A stretch of 5,705 bases of DNA from Betaproteobacteria bacterium (GTDB lineage: Bacteria > Pseudomonadota > Gammaproteobacteria > Burkholderiales > Burkholderiaceae): contig JABMMT010000151.1 of NCBI GenBank assembly GCA_013205155.1, positions 1-5,705 on the forward strand. Reading direction: 5' to 3'. Shown here piece after piece: positions 1-5,335 of the stretch. The stretch's first letter is position 1; every line of letters begins with the position of its first letter. Made by a program: the position numbers and the translations under genes. The notes beneath the pieces are model-generated. The model was not told the DNA's origin and searched no databases. It saw only the letters and a program-made list of their open reading frames with translations.

Positions 1-37
1 CAAATACAGAAGAGGCGATAAAAAAGCCGCCTGCCAT
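1..37 (-). CDS. N-terminal start of an unidentified protein, cut by the window edge
   Basis: Read on the minus strand, an ATG at 37-35 opens a frame of 12 codons that runs off the left edge: MAGGFFIASSVF. An AGAGGA Shine-Dalgarno sequence lies at 46-51, eight bases before the ATG, which is good spacing and the main reason for calling a gene. The visible residues are small and hydrophobic, as at the start of a membrane protein or a signal-bearing protein, but a dozen residues are too few to assign a family. It is transcribed in the same direction as the metabolic cluster, but lies about 400 bases beyond the end of that cluster and after a tRNA-like remnant, so it is probably a separate unit. 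It could be a chance frame. Confidence 0.4.
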   Translation of the reverse strand, partial: MAGGFFIASSVF

Positions 38-49
38 AATGTATTTCCT

Positions 50-73
50 CTATATATTCATTGAACTACTCCT
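50..73 (-). other. Three-codon mini-ORF with its own ribosome binding site
   Basis: On the minus strand AGGAG at 69-73 is followed after seven bases by ATG AAT ATA TAG (61-50). The stop lies directly before, and just overlaps, the AGAGGA site of the gene starting at 37. A minimal leader frame in this position could set ribosome access to the downstream gene. It could also be chance in AT-rich DNA, or the AGGAG could be an upstream standby site. No peptide function is implied. Confidence 0.25.
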
Positions 74-196
74 ATTGATTTAAATAAATTGAAATATTAC
101 TATATTACCTTGTAACTAAAATGAAATGGGCTCCAAAACAAAGATAAAGAAGACTGACTGCAAAGCATTGATTTAAAAGGATGGGTAGAACTTTGG

Positions 197-241
197 TGGT
201 CTACCCAGCACGATTCGAAGGTGTGACCTACGCCTTAGAAG
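197..241 (-). repeat. tRNA-Arg(TCT)-like 3' half, copy 1 (candidate att-site remnant)
   Basis: Read on the minus strand, this begins with the anticodon loop CTTCTAA (anticodon TCT), continues with GGCG as the 3' side of an anticodon stem, then a T-arm with loop TTCGAAT, and ends in an acceptor-like strand plus discriminator A and CCA (199-197). No D-arm, 5' acceptor strand or 5' half of the anticodon stem lies upstream, so this is not a working tRNA. The T-stem has mismatches, including C opposite C next to the loop. Similarity starts at the anticodon loop and runs to CCA, the stretch usually duplicated when a tyrosine recombinase inserts an element into a tRNA gene. It matches 38 of 45 bases at 4583-4627, in the same orientation. 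Confidence 0.55.
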
Positions 242-444
242 AATTCGTGGCTGCTGGAATGTGTTTGTATTTCAATTAGTTACAGCGTAAAAATTGGGCT
301 ATGTAATACAGTGCGTAATATGATTTGGGGTAACCGTCATAATCGAGCGCCCATTTATAGAAGACTGATCAAGACATCTTTACCAAAAAAAATTAATTTC
401 AGGCTTATGCAAATAGACTAACTGGTGAATAAAACTATTCAAAA

Positions 445-1908
445 CTAATCATCGACCCCGCCAATAGATAGGCGCTTTAGGTGGAGATATTCCTCGATGC
501 CATACTTGGATCCCTCTGTACCAATCCCAGATTGTTTAGTACCTCCAAATGGAGCCACTTCAGTTGCAAAAACCCCCTTATTGATACCAACCACCCCGAC
601 CTCTAATAGCTCTGACACTCTGAACATTCGTCCGATATTTGTTGTATGAACATAGGCAGCAAGGCCGTAGTCTGTATCGTTAGCCATTTCAATAACTTCT
701 TTCTCGGTTCTAAACTTAGCAATAGCCGCTATAGGGCCAAAGGTCTCCTCCGAATATAGTCGCATCTTATTGGTGAGATTTAATAAGATGGTAGGTTCAT
801 AGAAATTTGCACCTAGCGCATGACGTTTACCCCCAATAAGCAATTGAGCGCCATGAGATAGAGCATCTTTTACATGAGACTCCATCTTATGTACTGCATG
901 CTGATCAATCAGCGGCCCTTGAGTAACACCATCCTCAAAGCCATTACCCACTTTTAATGCCTGAACTGCTTCCAAGAAATACTGAACAAATTGATCATGA
1001 ACCGATTCTTGTACATAAATTCGATTGGCACAAACACAAGTTTGCCCAGAGTTACGAAACTTACATGAAACGGCATCTTGCGCTGCTTTTTTAAGATCAG
1101 CATCATCAAAGACTATAAATGGTGAATTGCCGCCGAGCTCTAGGGAAAGTTTTTTTATGGAGTCGCTACTTTGGCGCATCAATATTTTTCCAACTTCAGT
1201 CGAGCCCGTAAACGTTATTTTACGGACGATCCGATTGGTAGTTAACTCCATTCCAATAGCCTCGGGATCGCCTGTGACCAAGTTAAAAACACCGTTGGGA
1301 ACTCCCGCTTGCTGCGCAAGCACAGCAAGGGCAATTGCCGAATAGGGTGTTTGTTCTGCAGGCTTTAACACTACAGTGCATCCAGCAGCTAGGGCAGTAG
1401 CAACTTTTCTGGTGACCATCGCACTTGGCATATTCCACGGAGTAATGGCGCCACATACACCAATGGATTCTTTTAGAACAATTGTTCTAGAATCCCGTTG
1501 CGGCGAAGGAATCACATCTCCATAAATCCTTTTACCCTCTTCCGCATACCAATCAATAAAGGTGGCTGCATAAGTGACCTCATTTTTAGCATCGCTTAAC
1601 GGACGTCCTTGCTCGAGAGTCATAATGATAGCGAGATCATTTTTATGCTCAAGTACTAAGTCATACCAGCGACGTAAAATGACACCACGCTCACGAGCAG
1701 TTTTTTCACGCCATCCGCGCCAAGCGTTCTTTGCGGCATCTATAGCTCGCCTGGTTTCCGAAGTTCCCATATTTGGGATTGTGCCAAGCACATCTCCCGA
1801 CGCGGGGTTGAGTACACTGAGAATCTGATTGGCATCAGCTCCGCACCACATACCATCGATCAGGCCCTGCTCGCGAAAGAGGAATTGATTCTTTATACTC
1901 ATCAACAT
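445..1908 (-). CDS. gabD: NAD(P)+-dependent succinate-semialdehyde dehydrogenase-like aldehyde dehydrogenase
   Basis: This cytosolic aldehyde dehydrogenase of 487 residues probably oxidises succinate semialdehyde, or a related acid semialdehyde such as glutarate semialdehyde, to the dicarboxylate. The fold is complete and collinear with E. coli GabD (482 residues): PWNMP with catalytic Asn159, KPAEQTP (182-188), cofactor motif FTGSTEVG (233-240), general base Glu257 in LELGG, nucleophile Cys291 in GQTCVC, and EETFGP (387-392). Arg167, Arg285 and Ser460 match the residues that hold the substrate carboxylate in characterised SSADHs, which favours an acid semialdehyde. Glu185, where NADP-type GabD has Ser, suggests NAD+. 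Cys293 beside Cys291 could form the redox-switch disulfide known in human SSADH. It is the last gene of the cluster, 18 bases after the Bug gene. No clear Shine-Dalgarno site precedes the ATG, and another ATG is the third codon, so translation may be coupled. Confidence 0.93.
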   Translation of the reverse strand: MLMSIKNQFLFREQGLIDGMWCGADANQILSVLNPASGDVLGTIPNMGTSETRRAIDAAKNAWRGWREKTARERGVILRRWYDLVLEHKNDLAIIMTLEQGRPLSDAKNEVTYAATFIDWYAEEGKRIYGDVIPSPQRDSRTIVLKESIGVCGAITPWNMPSAMVTRKVATALAAGCTVVLKPAEQTPYSAIALAVLAQQAGVPNGVFNLVTGDPEAIGMELTTNRIVRKITFTGSTEVGKILMRQSSDSIKKLSLELGGNSPFIVFDDADLKKAAQDAVSCKFRNSGQTCVCANRIYVQESVHDQFVQYFLEAVQALKVGNGFEDGVTQGPLIDQHAVHKMESHVKDALSHGAQLLIGGKRHALGANFYEPTILLNLTNKMRLYSEETFGPIAAIAKFRTEKEVIEMANDTDYGLAAYVHTTNIGRMFRVSELLEVGVVGINKGVFATEVAPFGGTKQSGIGTEGSKYGIEEYLHLKRLSIGGVDD

Positions 1909-1926
1909 CTGATTGCAATCATAGAC

Positions 1927-2895
1927 TTACTCGCTTATTTTTGCCTCTTTGGCAATTTTAGTCCAATGATCAAGCTCTTTACGAACCTGCTCGGTAAATT
2001 GCTCAGGTGAATTACCAACCGGGATCGCGCCCTCGCTGGCTAATTTTTGCTTCACATCCGGCATGGCCAATACTCTTTGAATATCTGCATTTAACTTAGT
2101 AATAATGGGTTGAGGAGTTCCGGCAGGGGCAAACACTCCATACCAAGAATCAGAAACAAAATTACTAAGACCCGCTTCAGCAAAAGTTGGAACTGAAGAA
2201 ATCGCCTGGTCTCTTTGTGGAGCAGCGACAGCAATCGCACGTAAGGACCCAGAACGTAAGTGCTGTACTACGCTAGGGGCTAATGTAAACATCATATCAA
2301 CGTGACCGCCAACGACATCAATCAATGCTGGAGCAGCTCCTTTGTAAGGCACATGGACGATATTGACACCAGCAAGTAACTTGAACATTTCGCCGGTCAT
2401 ATGGGCAGAGCTTCCAGAACCAAAGGAGGCGTAACGCAAAGACCCAGGTTTTTTATTCGCTAGATCAATGAGTTCTTTTAAGTTTTGCGCTGGCACATTT
2501 GGATTGATCACTAAAACAAATGGTGATGCTGCAAAATTACTAACGCTAGCGAAATCTTTTAAAGGGTCATATGGTAATTTAGAATTAATTGCTGGGTTCA
2601 TGGTTTGTGTACCCGTAGTTCCGAGCAGTAGTGTATATCCATCTGCTGGTGACTTTGCAACGAATGCTGCTGCTATGCCACCCGCGGCGCCAGCACGGTT
2701 TTCGATAATCACTGACTGTGAGGTAACTACGGCCAGCTTATCTCCAAGCATTCTTCCAAGAATATCAGCTGTTCCGCCAGGTGGAAATGGAACGATTAAC
2801 TTGATCGGTTTATTCGGATAAGCCTGAGCATGAACGATAGAGACACAGATAAAGAGTAAAGACAGAAAACTAGTTATTTTAGACAAGATTTTCAT
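1927..2895 (-). CDS. Bug-family (TTT) periplasmic solute-binding receptor, downstream copy
   Basis: This 322-residue secreted protein belongs to the Bug/TctC family, whose members bind carboxylates and related small molecules in the periplasm and pass them to tripartite tricarboxylate transporters or to sensors. Residues 1-23 form a Sec signal peptide: Lys near the start, a hydrophobic core, then VHA before a mature protein starting QAYPNKPIKLIVPFPPGG. Other family hallmarks are ENRAGAAGG (65-73), DGYTLLLG (85-92), the serine/glycine-rich ligand loop around 159-167, HVPYKGAAPAL (181-191) and FAPAGTP (255-261). Length and domain order are normal. An AAGGA Shine-Dalgarno site at 2902-2906, six bases from the ATG, fixes the start. 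It follows the RidA gene by 119 bases and precedes the ALDH by 18. The ligand cannot be read from the sequence, and no TctA/TctB subunit is nearby. Confidence 0.93.
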   Translation of the reverse strand: MKILSKITSFLSLLFICVSIVHAQAYPNKPIKLIVPFPPGGTADILGRMLGDKLAVVTSQSVIIENRAGAAGGIAAAFVAKSPADGYTLLLGTTGTQTMNPAINSKLPYDPLKDFASVSNFAASPFVLVINPNVPAQNLKELIDLANKKPGSLRYASFGSGSSAHMTGEMFKLLAGVNIVHVPYKGAAPALIDVVGGHVDMMFTLAPSVVQHLRSGSLRAIAVAAPQRDQAISSVPTFAEAGLSNFVSDSWYGVFAPAGTPQPIITKLNADIQRVLAMPDVKQKLASEGAIPVGNSPEQFTEQVRKELDHWTKIAKEAKISE

Positions 2896-3014
2896 ACAAA
2901 ATCCTTTATATAAATTTTTAATTCCCTAACTACTGCTTGGTAACGGCGCTTTGTTATGCATGGTTAATTATTGCTAATTGATACGGCCTCAAAATATAGA
3001 ACTTGAAGTTGAAG
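2896..3014 (-). other. 119-base gap inside the four-gene cluster
   Basis: The other gaps in this cluster are 18 and 20 bases, so this one is unusually long. It holds the AAGGA site of the downstream Bug gene, an all-AT stem (AATTA, loop TTGC, TAATT) and an ATGCAT palindrome. I find no promoter with a good -35/-10 pair and no GC-rich terminator. It may mark a join between two gene pairs (Bug plus RidA, Bug plus ALDH), with an internal promoter or processing site too weak to see. Confidence 0.4.
2902..2906 (-). promoter_or_regulatory. Shine-Dalgarno site of the downstream Bug gene
   Basis: AAGGA on the minus strand, six bases before the ATG at 2895. It supports this start, and shows that the gene has its own strong initiation site despite sitting inside a cluster. 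Confidence 0.7.
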
Positions 3015-3413
3015 CTAATGAGGAATTACCGCAATAGCGTTAATTTCAATTAAATAATCTGGGGAAGTGAAATTTGAGATTTGCACCATGGTGGAGGCCG
3101 GCAAAGGAGGTTTGAAATATTCGCGTCGAACCTTATGAATGACATCAAAATTGCTCATGTCACGAATATAAACATCTACGCGACAAATGTTATCTAGTGT
3201 TCCTCCGGCTGCTTCAACCATATTTTTTAAATTTTCACATACCTGACGAGTTTGTGCCTCAATATCACCTATTCCCACTATTGAACCATCTGGCCTATGA
3301 GCTGTCATCCCTGAAATAAAAACTAGTCTGCCCTCTGCTTCAACTGCTGTGGCCTGGGAAAAATGTCCTCCAGGTTTCTTAACTTTACTCGTTGTAATTT
3401 CACGTTTAGCCAT
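3015..3413 (-). CDS. RidA/YjgF/UK114-family protein lacking the canonical catalytic arginine
   Basis: A single-domain protein of 132 residues, the usual Rid length; the family forms cytosolic trimers with ligand sites between subunits. Visible hallmarks are FISG (32-35), the AQTR helix (53-56) followed by NLKNMVEAAGGTLDNICRVDVYI (61-83), Asn88 in DMSNF, and the C-terminal strand YLIEINAIAV (120-129) with Glu123. By eye, Ser34/Gly35, Asn88 and Glu123 match binding-site residues of E. coli RidA. The Arg105 that holds the imine or enamine carboxylate in the deaminase subgroup is replaced: PPLPASTMV puts Ser107 there. It is therefore unlikely to be a standard 2-iminoacid deaminase. Rid paralogs occur in catabolic operons, including 2-aminomuconate deaminases beside ALDHs, so a pathway-specific role is plausible but unproven. 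It lies 20 bases after the upstream Bug gene with only a weak GAGAA ribosome site, suggesting coupling. Confidence 0.88.
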   Translation of the reverse strand: MAKREITTSKVKKPGGHFSQATAVEAEGRLVFISGMTAHRPDGSIVGIGDIEAQTRQVCENLKNMVEAAGGTLDNICRVDVYIRDMSNFDVIHKVRREYFKPPLPASTMVQISNFTSPDYLIEINAIAVIPH

Positions 3414-3433
3414 AAATTTCTCAGAAAAATAAA

Positions 3434-4396
3434 TTAGTCGGGTTGAATATTGAGGCGATTAATAATAATAGCCCAACGGTTAAGATCTTTATTCATTAGA
3501 TTCGCCAAGTCCTGAGGCGATCCTCCCGTCAACTCTCCACCCGCATTACTAACTCGAGTGATCAACTCTGGATCTTTAATTGCTTGATTAAGAATTGCGT
3601 TTAATTTATCAATTGATTCACTCGAGGTTCCCTTGGGAGCCAATAACCCCATCCAAGATCCCATCACTAGACCGTCATAGCCAAGTTCATTTAAAGTTGG
3701 AACATCAGGTAAAGCGAGAGAACGTTTAGTAGAGGTAACGGCTAAAGCCCGTAATTGTCCAGATTTAACCATTGGTGCAGATGACGTTATTAAATCAAGG
3801 GCAACATCCGTTCTTCCTGCTGCCAGATCTAATAATGCAGGTCCGCTACCTTTATATGGAATGTGCGTCCACTTGATGCCCATCTTATCTTGGAAGTATT
3901 CTCCCATCAGATGTAAGACACTGCCCGTCCCTGCTGAGGCCATATTTAATTGCTTGGATTTAGAAAGAGCGACCAAATCTGCAATGTTATTAACAGGTAA
4001 GTCTTTACGAATCACTAAAATACCGGGGTTATTCACAAACCAAATTACAGGGGCTAGGGTTTGGCGTGGATCAAAGTTAGCGTTTTTAAATATCGTTGGG
4101 CTAACAGTAAGGGGCCCTGCAGAGCCAACTGCTAAGGTGTATCCATCAGGAGAAGCACGGGCGACCTCTTGCATCGCAAGCATGCCACCAACCCCAGGAC
4201 GATTATCTACAATAAAGGACTGATCTAGGGATTTTTGTAAGGCCTGAGCCATAGTACGTCCCGCTGCATCTACTGCACCACCTGCTGTAAATCCAACAAT
4301 CATCTTAACTGGACGAGTCGGATAATTAGTCGCCTGTGCGAATACAAAATTACTGTAAAAAATAAAGCTCAAAAAAATAAGAGATAATTTTTTCAT
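3434..4396 (-). CDS. Bug-family (TTT) periplasmic solute-binding receptor, first gene of the cluster
   Basis: A 320-residue secreted receptor of the Bug/TctC family. The signal peptide is residues 1-20: two lysines, a hydrophobic core, then VFA before QATNYPTRPVKMIVGF. Family motifs appear in order: GFTAGGAVDAAGR (35-47), VDNRPGVGGMLA (63-74), SPDGYTLAVGSAGPL (82-96), a ligand loop ASAGTGSVLHLMGEYF (153-168), HIPYKGSGPALLDL (178-191) and LLAPKGTS (251-258). Length is normal. GGAGGG at 4406-4411, nine bases from the ATG, is the strongest ribosome site in the cluster and fixes the start. It is clearly diverged from the downstream Bug protein; for example the first motif reads GFTAGG here and PFPPGG there. 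The pair is therefore not a recent duplication, and the two probably bind different ligands. As first gene it should sit next to the cluster promoter, but no clear one is visible upstream. Confidence 0.93.
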   Translation of the reverse strand: MKKLSLIFLSFIFYSNFVFAQATNYPTRPVKMIVGFTAGGAVDAAGRTMAQALQKSLDQSFIVDNRPGVGGMLAMQEVARASPDGYTLAVGSAGPLTVSPTIFKNANFDPRQTLAPVIWFVNNPGILVIRKDLPVNNIADLVALSKSKQLNMASAGTGSVLHLMGEYFQDKMGIKWTHIPYKGSGPALLDLAAGRTDVALDLITSSAPMVKSGQLRALAVTSTKRSLALPDVPTLNELGYDGLVMGSWMGLLAPKGTSSESIDKLNAILNQAIKDPELITRVSNAGGELTGGSPQDLANLMNKDLNRWAIIINRLNIQPD

Positions 4397-4405
4397 CTTT
4401 GGTAA

Positions 4406-4411
4406 CCCTCC
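4406..4411 (-). promoter_or_regulatory. Strong Shine-Dalgarno site of the first Bug gene
   Basis: GGAGGG on the minus strand, nine bases before the ATG at 4396. It is close to the full anti-16S complement, indicating efficient initiation of the cluster's first gene. Confidence 0.75.
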
Positions 4412-4582
4412 GCAAGCTTTTAAATATCCATCTAAAGCTTTTTAAAACATTAAATTCTTAGTCTGCTAACAGTATGTTCTATTTGGATAGCTGCGGATAT
4501 TGCATTTAGGTATTTGTAGGGTTTGTCCTAGGCTAATATCTGCGTATGTAGGCATAACAGCAAAAAAGGACCCGAGCTAAGT

Positions 4583-4631
4583 TGGCCTGCCCAACACGAT
4601 TCGAAGATGCGACCTATGCCCTAGAAGGGCG
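4583..4631 (-). repeat. tRNA-Arg(TCT)-like 3' half, copy 2 (candidate att-site remnant)
   Basis: On the minus strand this reads CGCC (anticodon-stem 5' side), loop CTTCTAG with anticodon TCT, then GGCA, a T-arm with loop TTCGAAT, an acceptor-like strand, discriminator G and CCA (4585-4583). It keeps more tRNA structure than copy 1, because the 5' side of the anticodon stem survives. Just upstream, AGCTACTCATAGAA faintly recalls a shortened D-arm, but no 5' acceptor strand complementary to the 3' end is present, so it is not a functional tRNA. Downstream of CCA, GGGTCC is followed by six T (minus strand, ending at 4562), like a decayed tRNA terminator. All seven differences from copy 1 over 45 bases are transitions. 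Confidence 0.55.
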
Positions 4632-4696
4632 TTTCTATGAGTAGCTTGGTAACAAAGATGTGATTTCTACAAACCCTTATTCCACCTATTGACTTG

Positions 4697-4735
4697 TCGG
4701 AGATGAGAGGAATAGAGCCTCCGATTGATGTTTTT
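4697..4735 (+). terminator. Stem-loop followed by a T-run (weak terminator candidate)
   Basis: TCGGAG (4697-4702) pairs with CTCCGA (4719-4724) around a 16-base loop. After TTGATG comes TTTTT (4731-4735). The loop is long and the T-run is set back from the stem, so this is a weak terminator at best and no plus-strand gene ends just before it. It may be a relic of whatever stood beside the tRNA-like remnant. Confidence 0.2.
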
Positions 4736-4836
4736 AGCAGAGATACTCCCTTAACGAGCATAAGCCTTAATTAAACTTACAATTTCATCATAAAACTTTC
4801 GAGCCCGTTTGATCAATTTCATAAAAATGTTCTCTT

Positions 4837-4865
4837 TTGAATAGATTATTAATGTACAGAATAAT
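4837..4865 (+). promoter_or_regulatory. Candidate sigma-70 promoter for the 67-residue protein gene
   Basis: TTGAAT (4837-4842) and AATAAT (4860-4865) are separated by exactly 17 bases. They match the consensus hexamers at four and five of six positions. Transcription would begin near 4872, giving a leader of about 50 bases before the TTG start at 4925. The AT-rich surroundings raise the chance of an accidental match. Confidence 0.4.
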
Positions 4866-4924
4866 GATCATCTAAACAAGCCTATATATTAAGTAATAAC
4901 ATTTTTGATTCGAGTAAATTCAAG

Positions 4925-5128
4925 TTGATAACCGTAAAACATAATTCCGAAACCTATGAATTTGAAACCCTAGACCAAGCTATGGCATGGGCTAAGGAAT
5001 TAGGTGAGTTTGTGACGATTCAATTGAATGGTTCAGAAGTTGTAGGTAAGTTCGGAGCAGATGGCATTATTGACGGTAAGCTCCCGAACGGCGAAGCCTA
5101 TAAATGGAAGAAGCGCCGCAGGCGATAA
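4925..5128 (+). CDS. Small conserved-looking protein of unknown function with a basic C-terminal tail
   Basis: A 67-residue frame starting with TTG. I do not recognise it with certainty. It looks like a genuine small folded domain: short strand (ITVKHNSETYEF), an acidic-aromatic helix (TLDQAMAWAKELGEF, 15-29), strand VTIQLNGSEVVGKFGADGII (30-49), then GKLPNGEAYKWKKRRRR ending in a cluster of Lys and Arg. The basic tail could contact nucleic acid or lipid headgroups, which is inference only. The start is uncertain. No strong ribosome site precedes TTG (only GAG ten bases upstream), the frame stays open back to a TGA at 4865, and the first in-frame ATG (4982) would cut off the first strand. Proteins of this size and pattern are common in phage and mobile-element accessory regions, which fits its place beside the tRNA-like remnant. 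Confidence 0.6.
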   Translation: MITVKHNSETYEFETLDQAMAWAKELGEFVTIQLNGSEVVGKFGADGIIDGKLPNGEAYKWKKRRRR

Positions 5129-5206
5129 CCCTTATTTTAAGAATACTTTCTATCGCTTACTAAATTCCAGTAAAAGTGCTAATCTAGTCCAGAATTATTT
5201 CTACAG

Positions 5207-5212
5207 AAGGGG
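5207..5212 (+). promoter_or_regulatory. Shine-Dalgarno site of the 35-residue membrane protein
   Basis: AAGGGG lies eight bases before the ATG at 5221. It is the best ribosome site on the plus strand in this window and the main argument that the tiny frame after it is translated. Confidence 0.6.
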
Positions 5213-5220
5213 TTAAACAT

Positions 5221-5328
5221 ATGGAAATTACTAGTGCAACACTCGGCATGATATTTACAGGAGTGGCAATTGCGACACTACTGATCATCATCTATGGCAG
5301 TCGTGGACCAAAAGATAAAGACCATTAA
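5221..5328 (+). CDS. 35-residue single-pass membrane protein
   Basis: Opening at an ATG with a strong AAGGGG site, this frame encodes MEITSATLG, then a hydrophobic stretch from about Leu8 to Tyr25 (GMIFTGVAIATLLIII), then a short charged tail GSRGPKDKDH. That is one transmembrane helix with a very short exposed N-terminus. The positive residues after the helix predict a cytoplasmic C-terminus, making it a small integral membrane peptide of the kind that often regulates or stabilises a larger membrane complex. I cannot name a family. Its stop is seven bases before a possible ATG of the next frame, so the two are probably cotranslated. Single-helix toxins of type I systems are an alternative, but no antisense RNA or SD-sequestering structure is evident. 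Confidence 0.55.
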   Translation: MEITSATLGMIFTGVAIATLLIIIYGSRGPKDKDH

Positions 5329-5335
5329 AGATCTA

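Larger units (their letters stand above)
38..444. other. Gene-poor gap left of the metabolic cluster
   Basis: This 407-base stretch is AT-rich. It holds the leader of the left-edge gene (roughly 38-130), the tRNA-like remnant at 197-241, and about 200 bases of unassigned DNA up to the ALDH stop codon. I see no convincing rho-independent terminator for the minus-strand cluster. An eight-T run (minus strand, around 386-393) follows only an AT palindrome, not a GC-rich stem. No coding frame beyond short chance ones was found on either strand. Confidence 0.6.
4397..4924. other. Gene-poor gap between the metabolic cluster and the small-gene region
   Basis: These 528 bases separate divergent transcription units. 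The left part (4397-4560) must hold the leader and promoter of the minus-strand cluster. A TTTAAT -10-like hexamer lies about 60 bases above the ATG but lacks a matching -35, and a CCTAGG palindrome lies near 4528. The middle holds the second tRNA-like remnant. The right part is very AT-rich and contains a stem-loop at 4697-4724 and a candidate plus-strand promoter at 4837-4865. I found no coding frame of note on either strand. Confidence 0.6.

Noticed and set aside
13..32. Small inverted repeat AGGCG/CGCCT near the left edge
   Set aside because: It lies inside the predicted coding start of the left-edge gene, has a ten-base A-rich loop and no T-run after it. Chance is likely.
181..279. Plus-strand frame of 32 codons (starts MGRTLVVYPARFEGVTYALE) across tRNA-like copy 1
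   Set aside because: It reads antisense through the tRNA-like element, and phrases such as RFE-x-x-T are typical artefacts of translating T-arm DNA. The ATG overlaps its only AAGG motif. Differences between the two repeat copies fall mostly at first and second codon positions, so no protein is being conserved.
148..368. Ten-base direct repeat AGAAGACTGA at 148-157 and 359-368
   Set aside because: A single short pair with no structure or spacing pattern. It is compatible with chance in AT-rich DNA.
1025..1345. Open frame on the plus strand opposite the ALDH gene (also 1574-1828)
   Set aside because: Both are antisense shadows of a full-length ALDH with intact catalytic motifs. Their translations are low in sense and match no family.
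2468..2821. Plus-strand open frames opposite the two Bug genes (also 3861-4223)
   Set aside because: Shadows of well-supported receptor genes. They have no ribosome sites and no recognisable motifs.
4441..4570. Sigma-70 promoter for the minus-strand cluster
   Set aside because: A TTTAAT hexamer is present, but no acceptable -35 lies 16-18 bases upstream. I could not place a promoter with confidence.
5114..5135. CGCC-GCA-GGCG stem followed by a short T-rich stretch at the end of the 67-residue gene
   Set aside because: The stem has only four pairs with a three-base loop, is formed from the Arg codons of the tail, and the T tract is short and offset. It is too weak to call a terminator.
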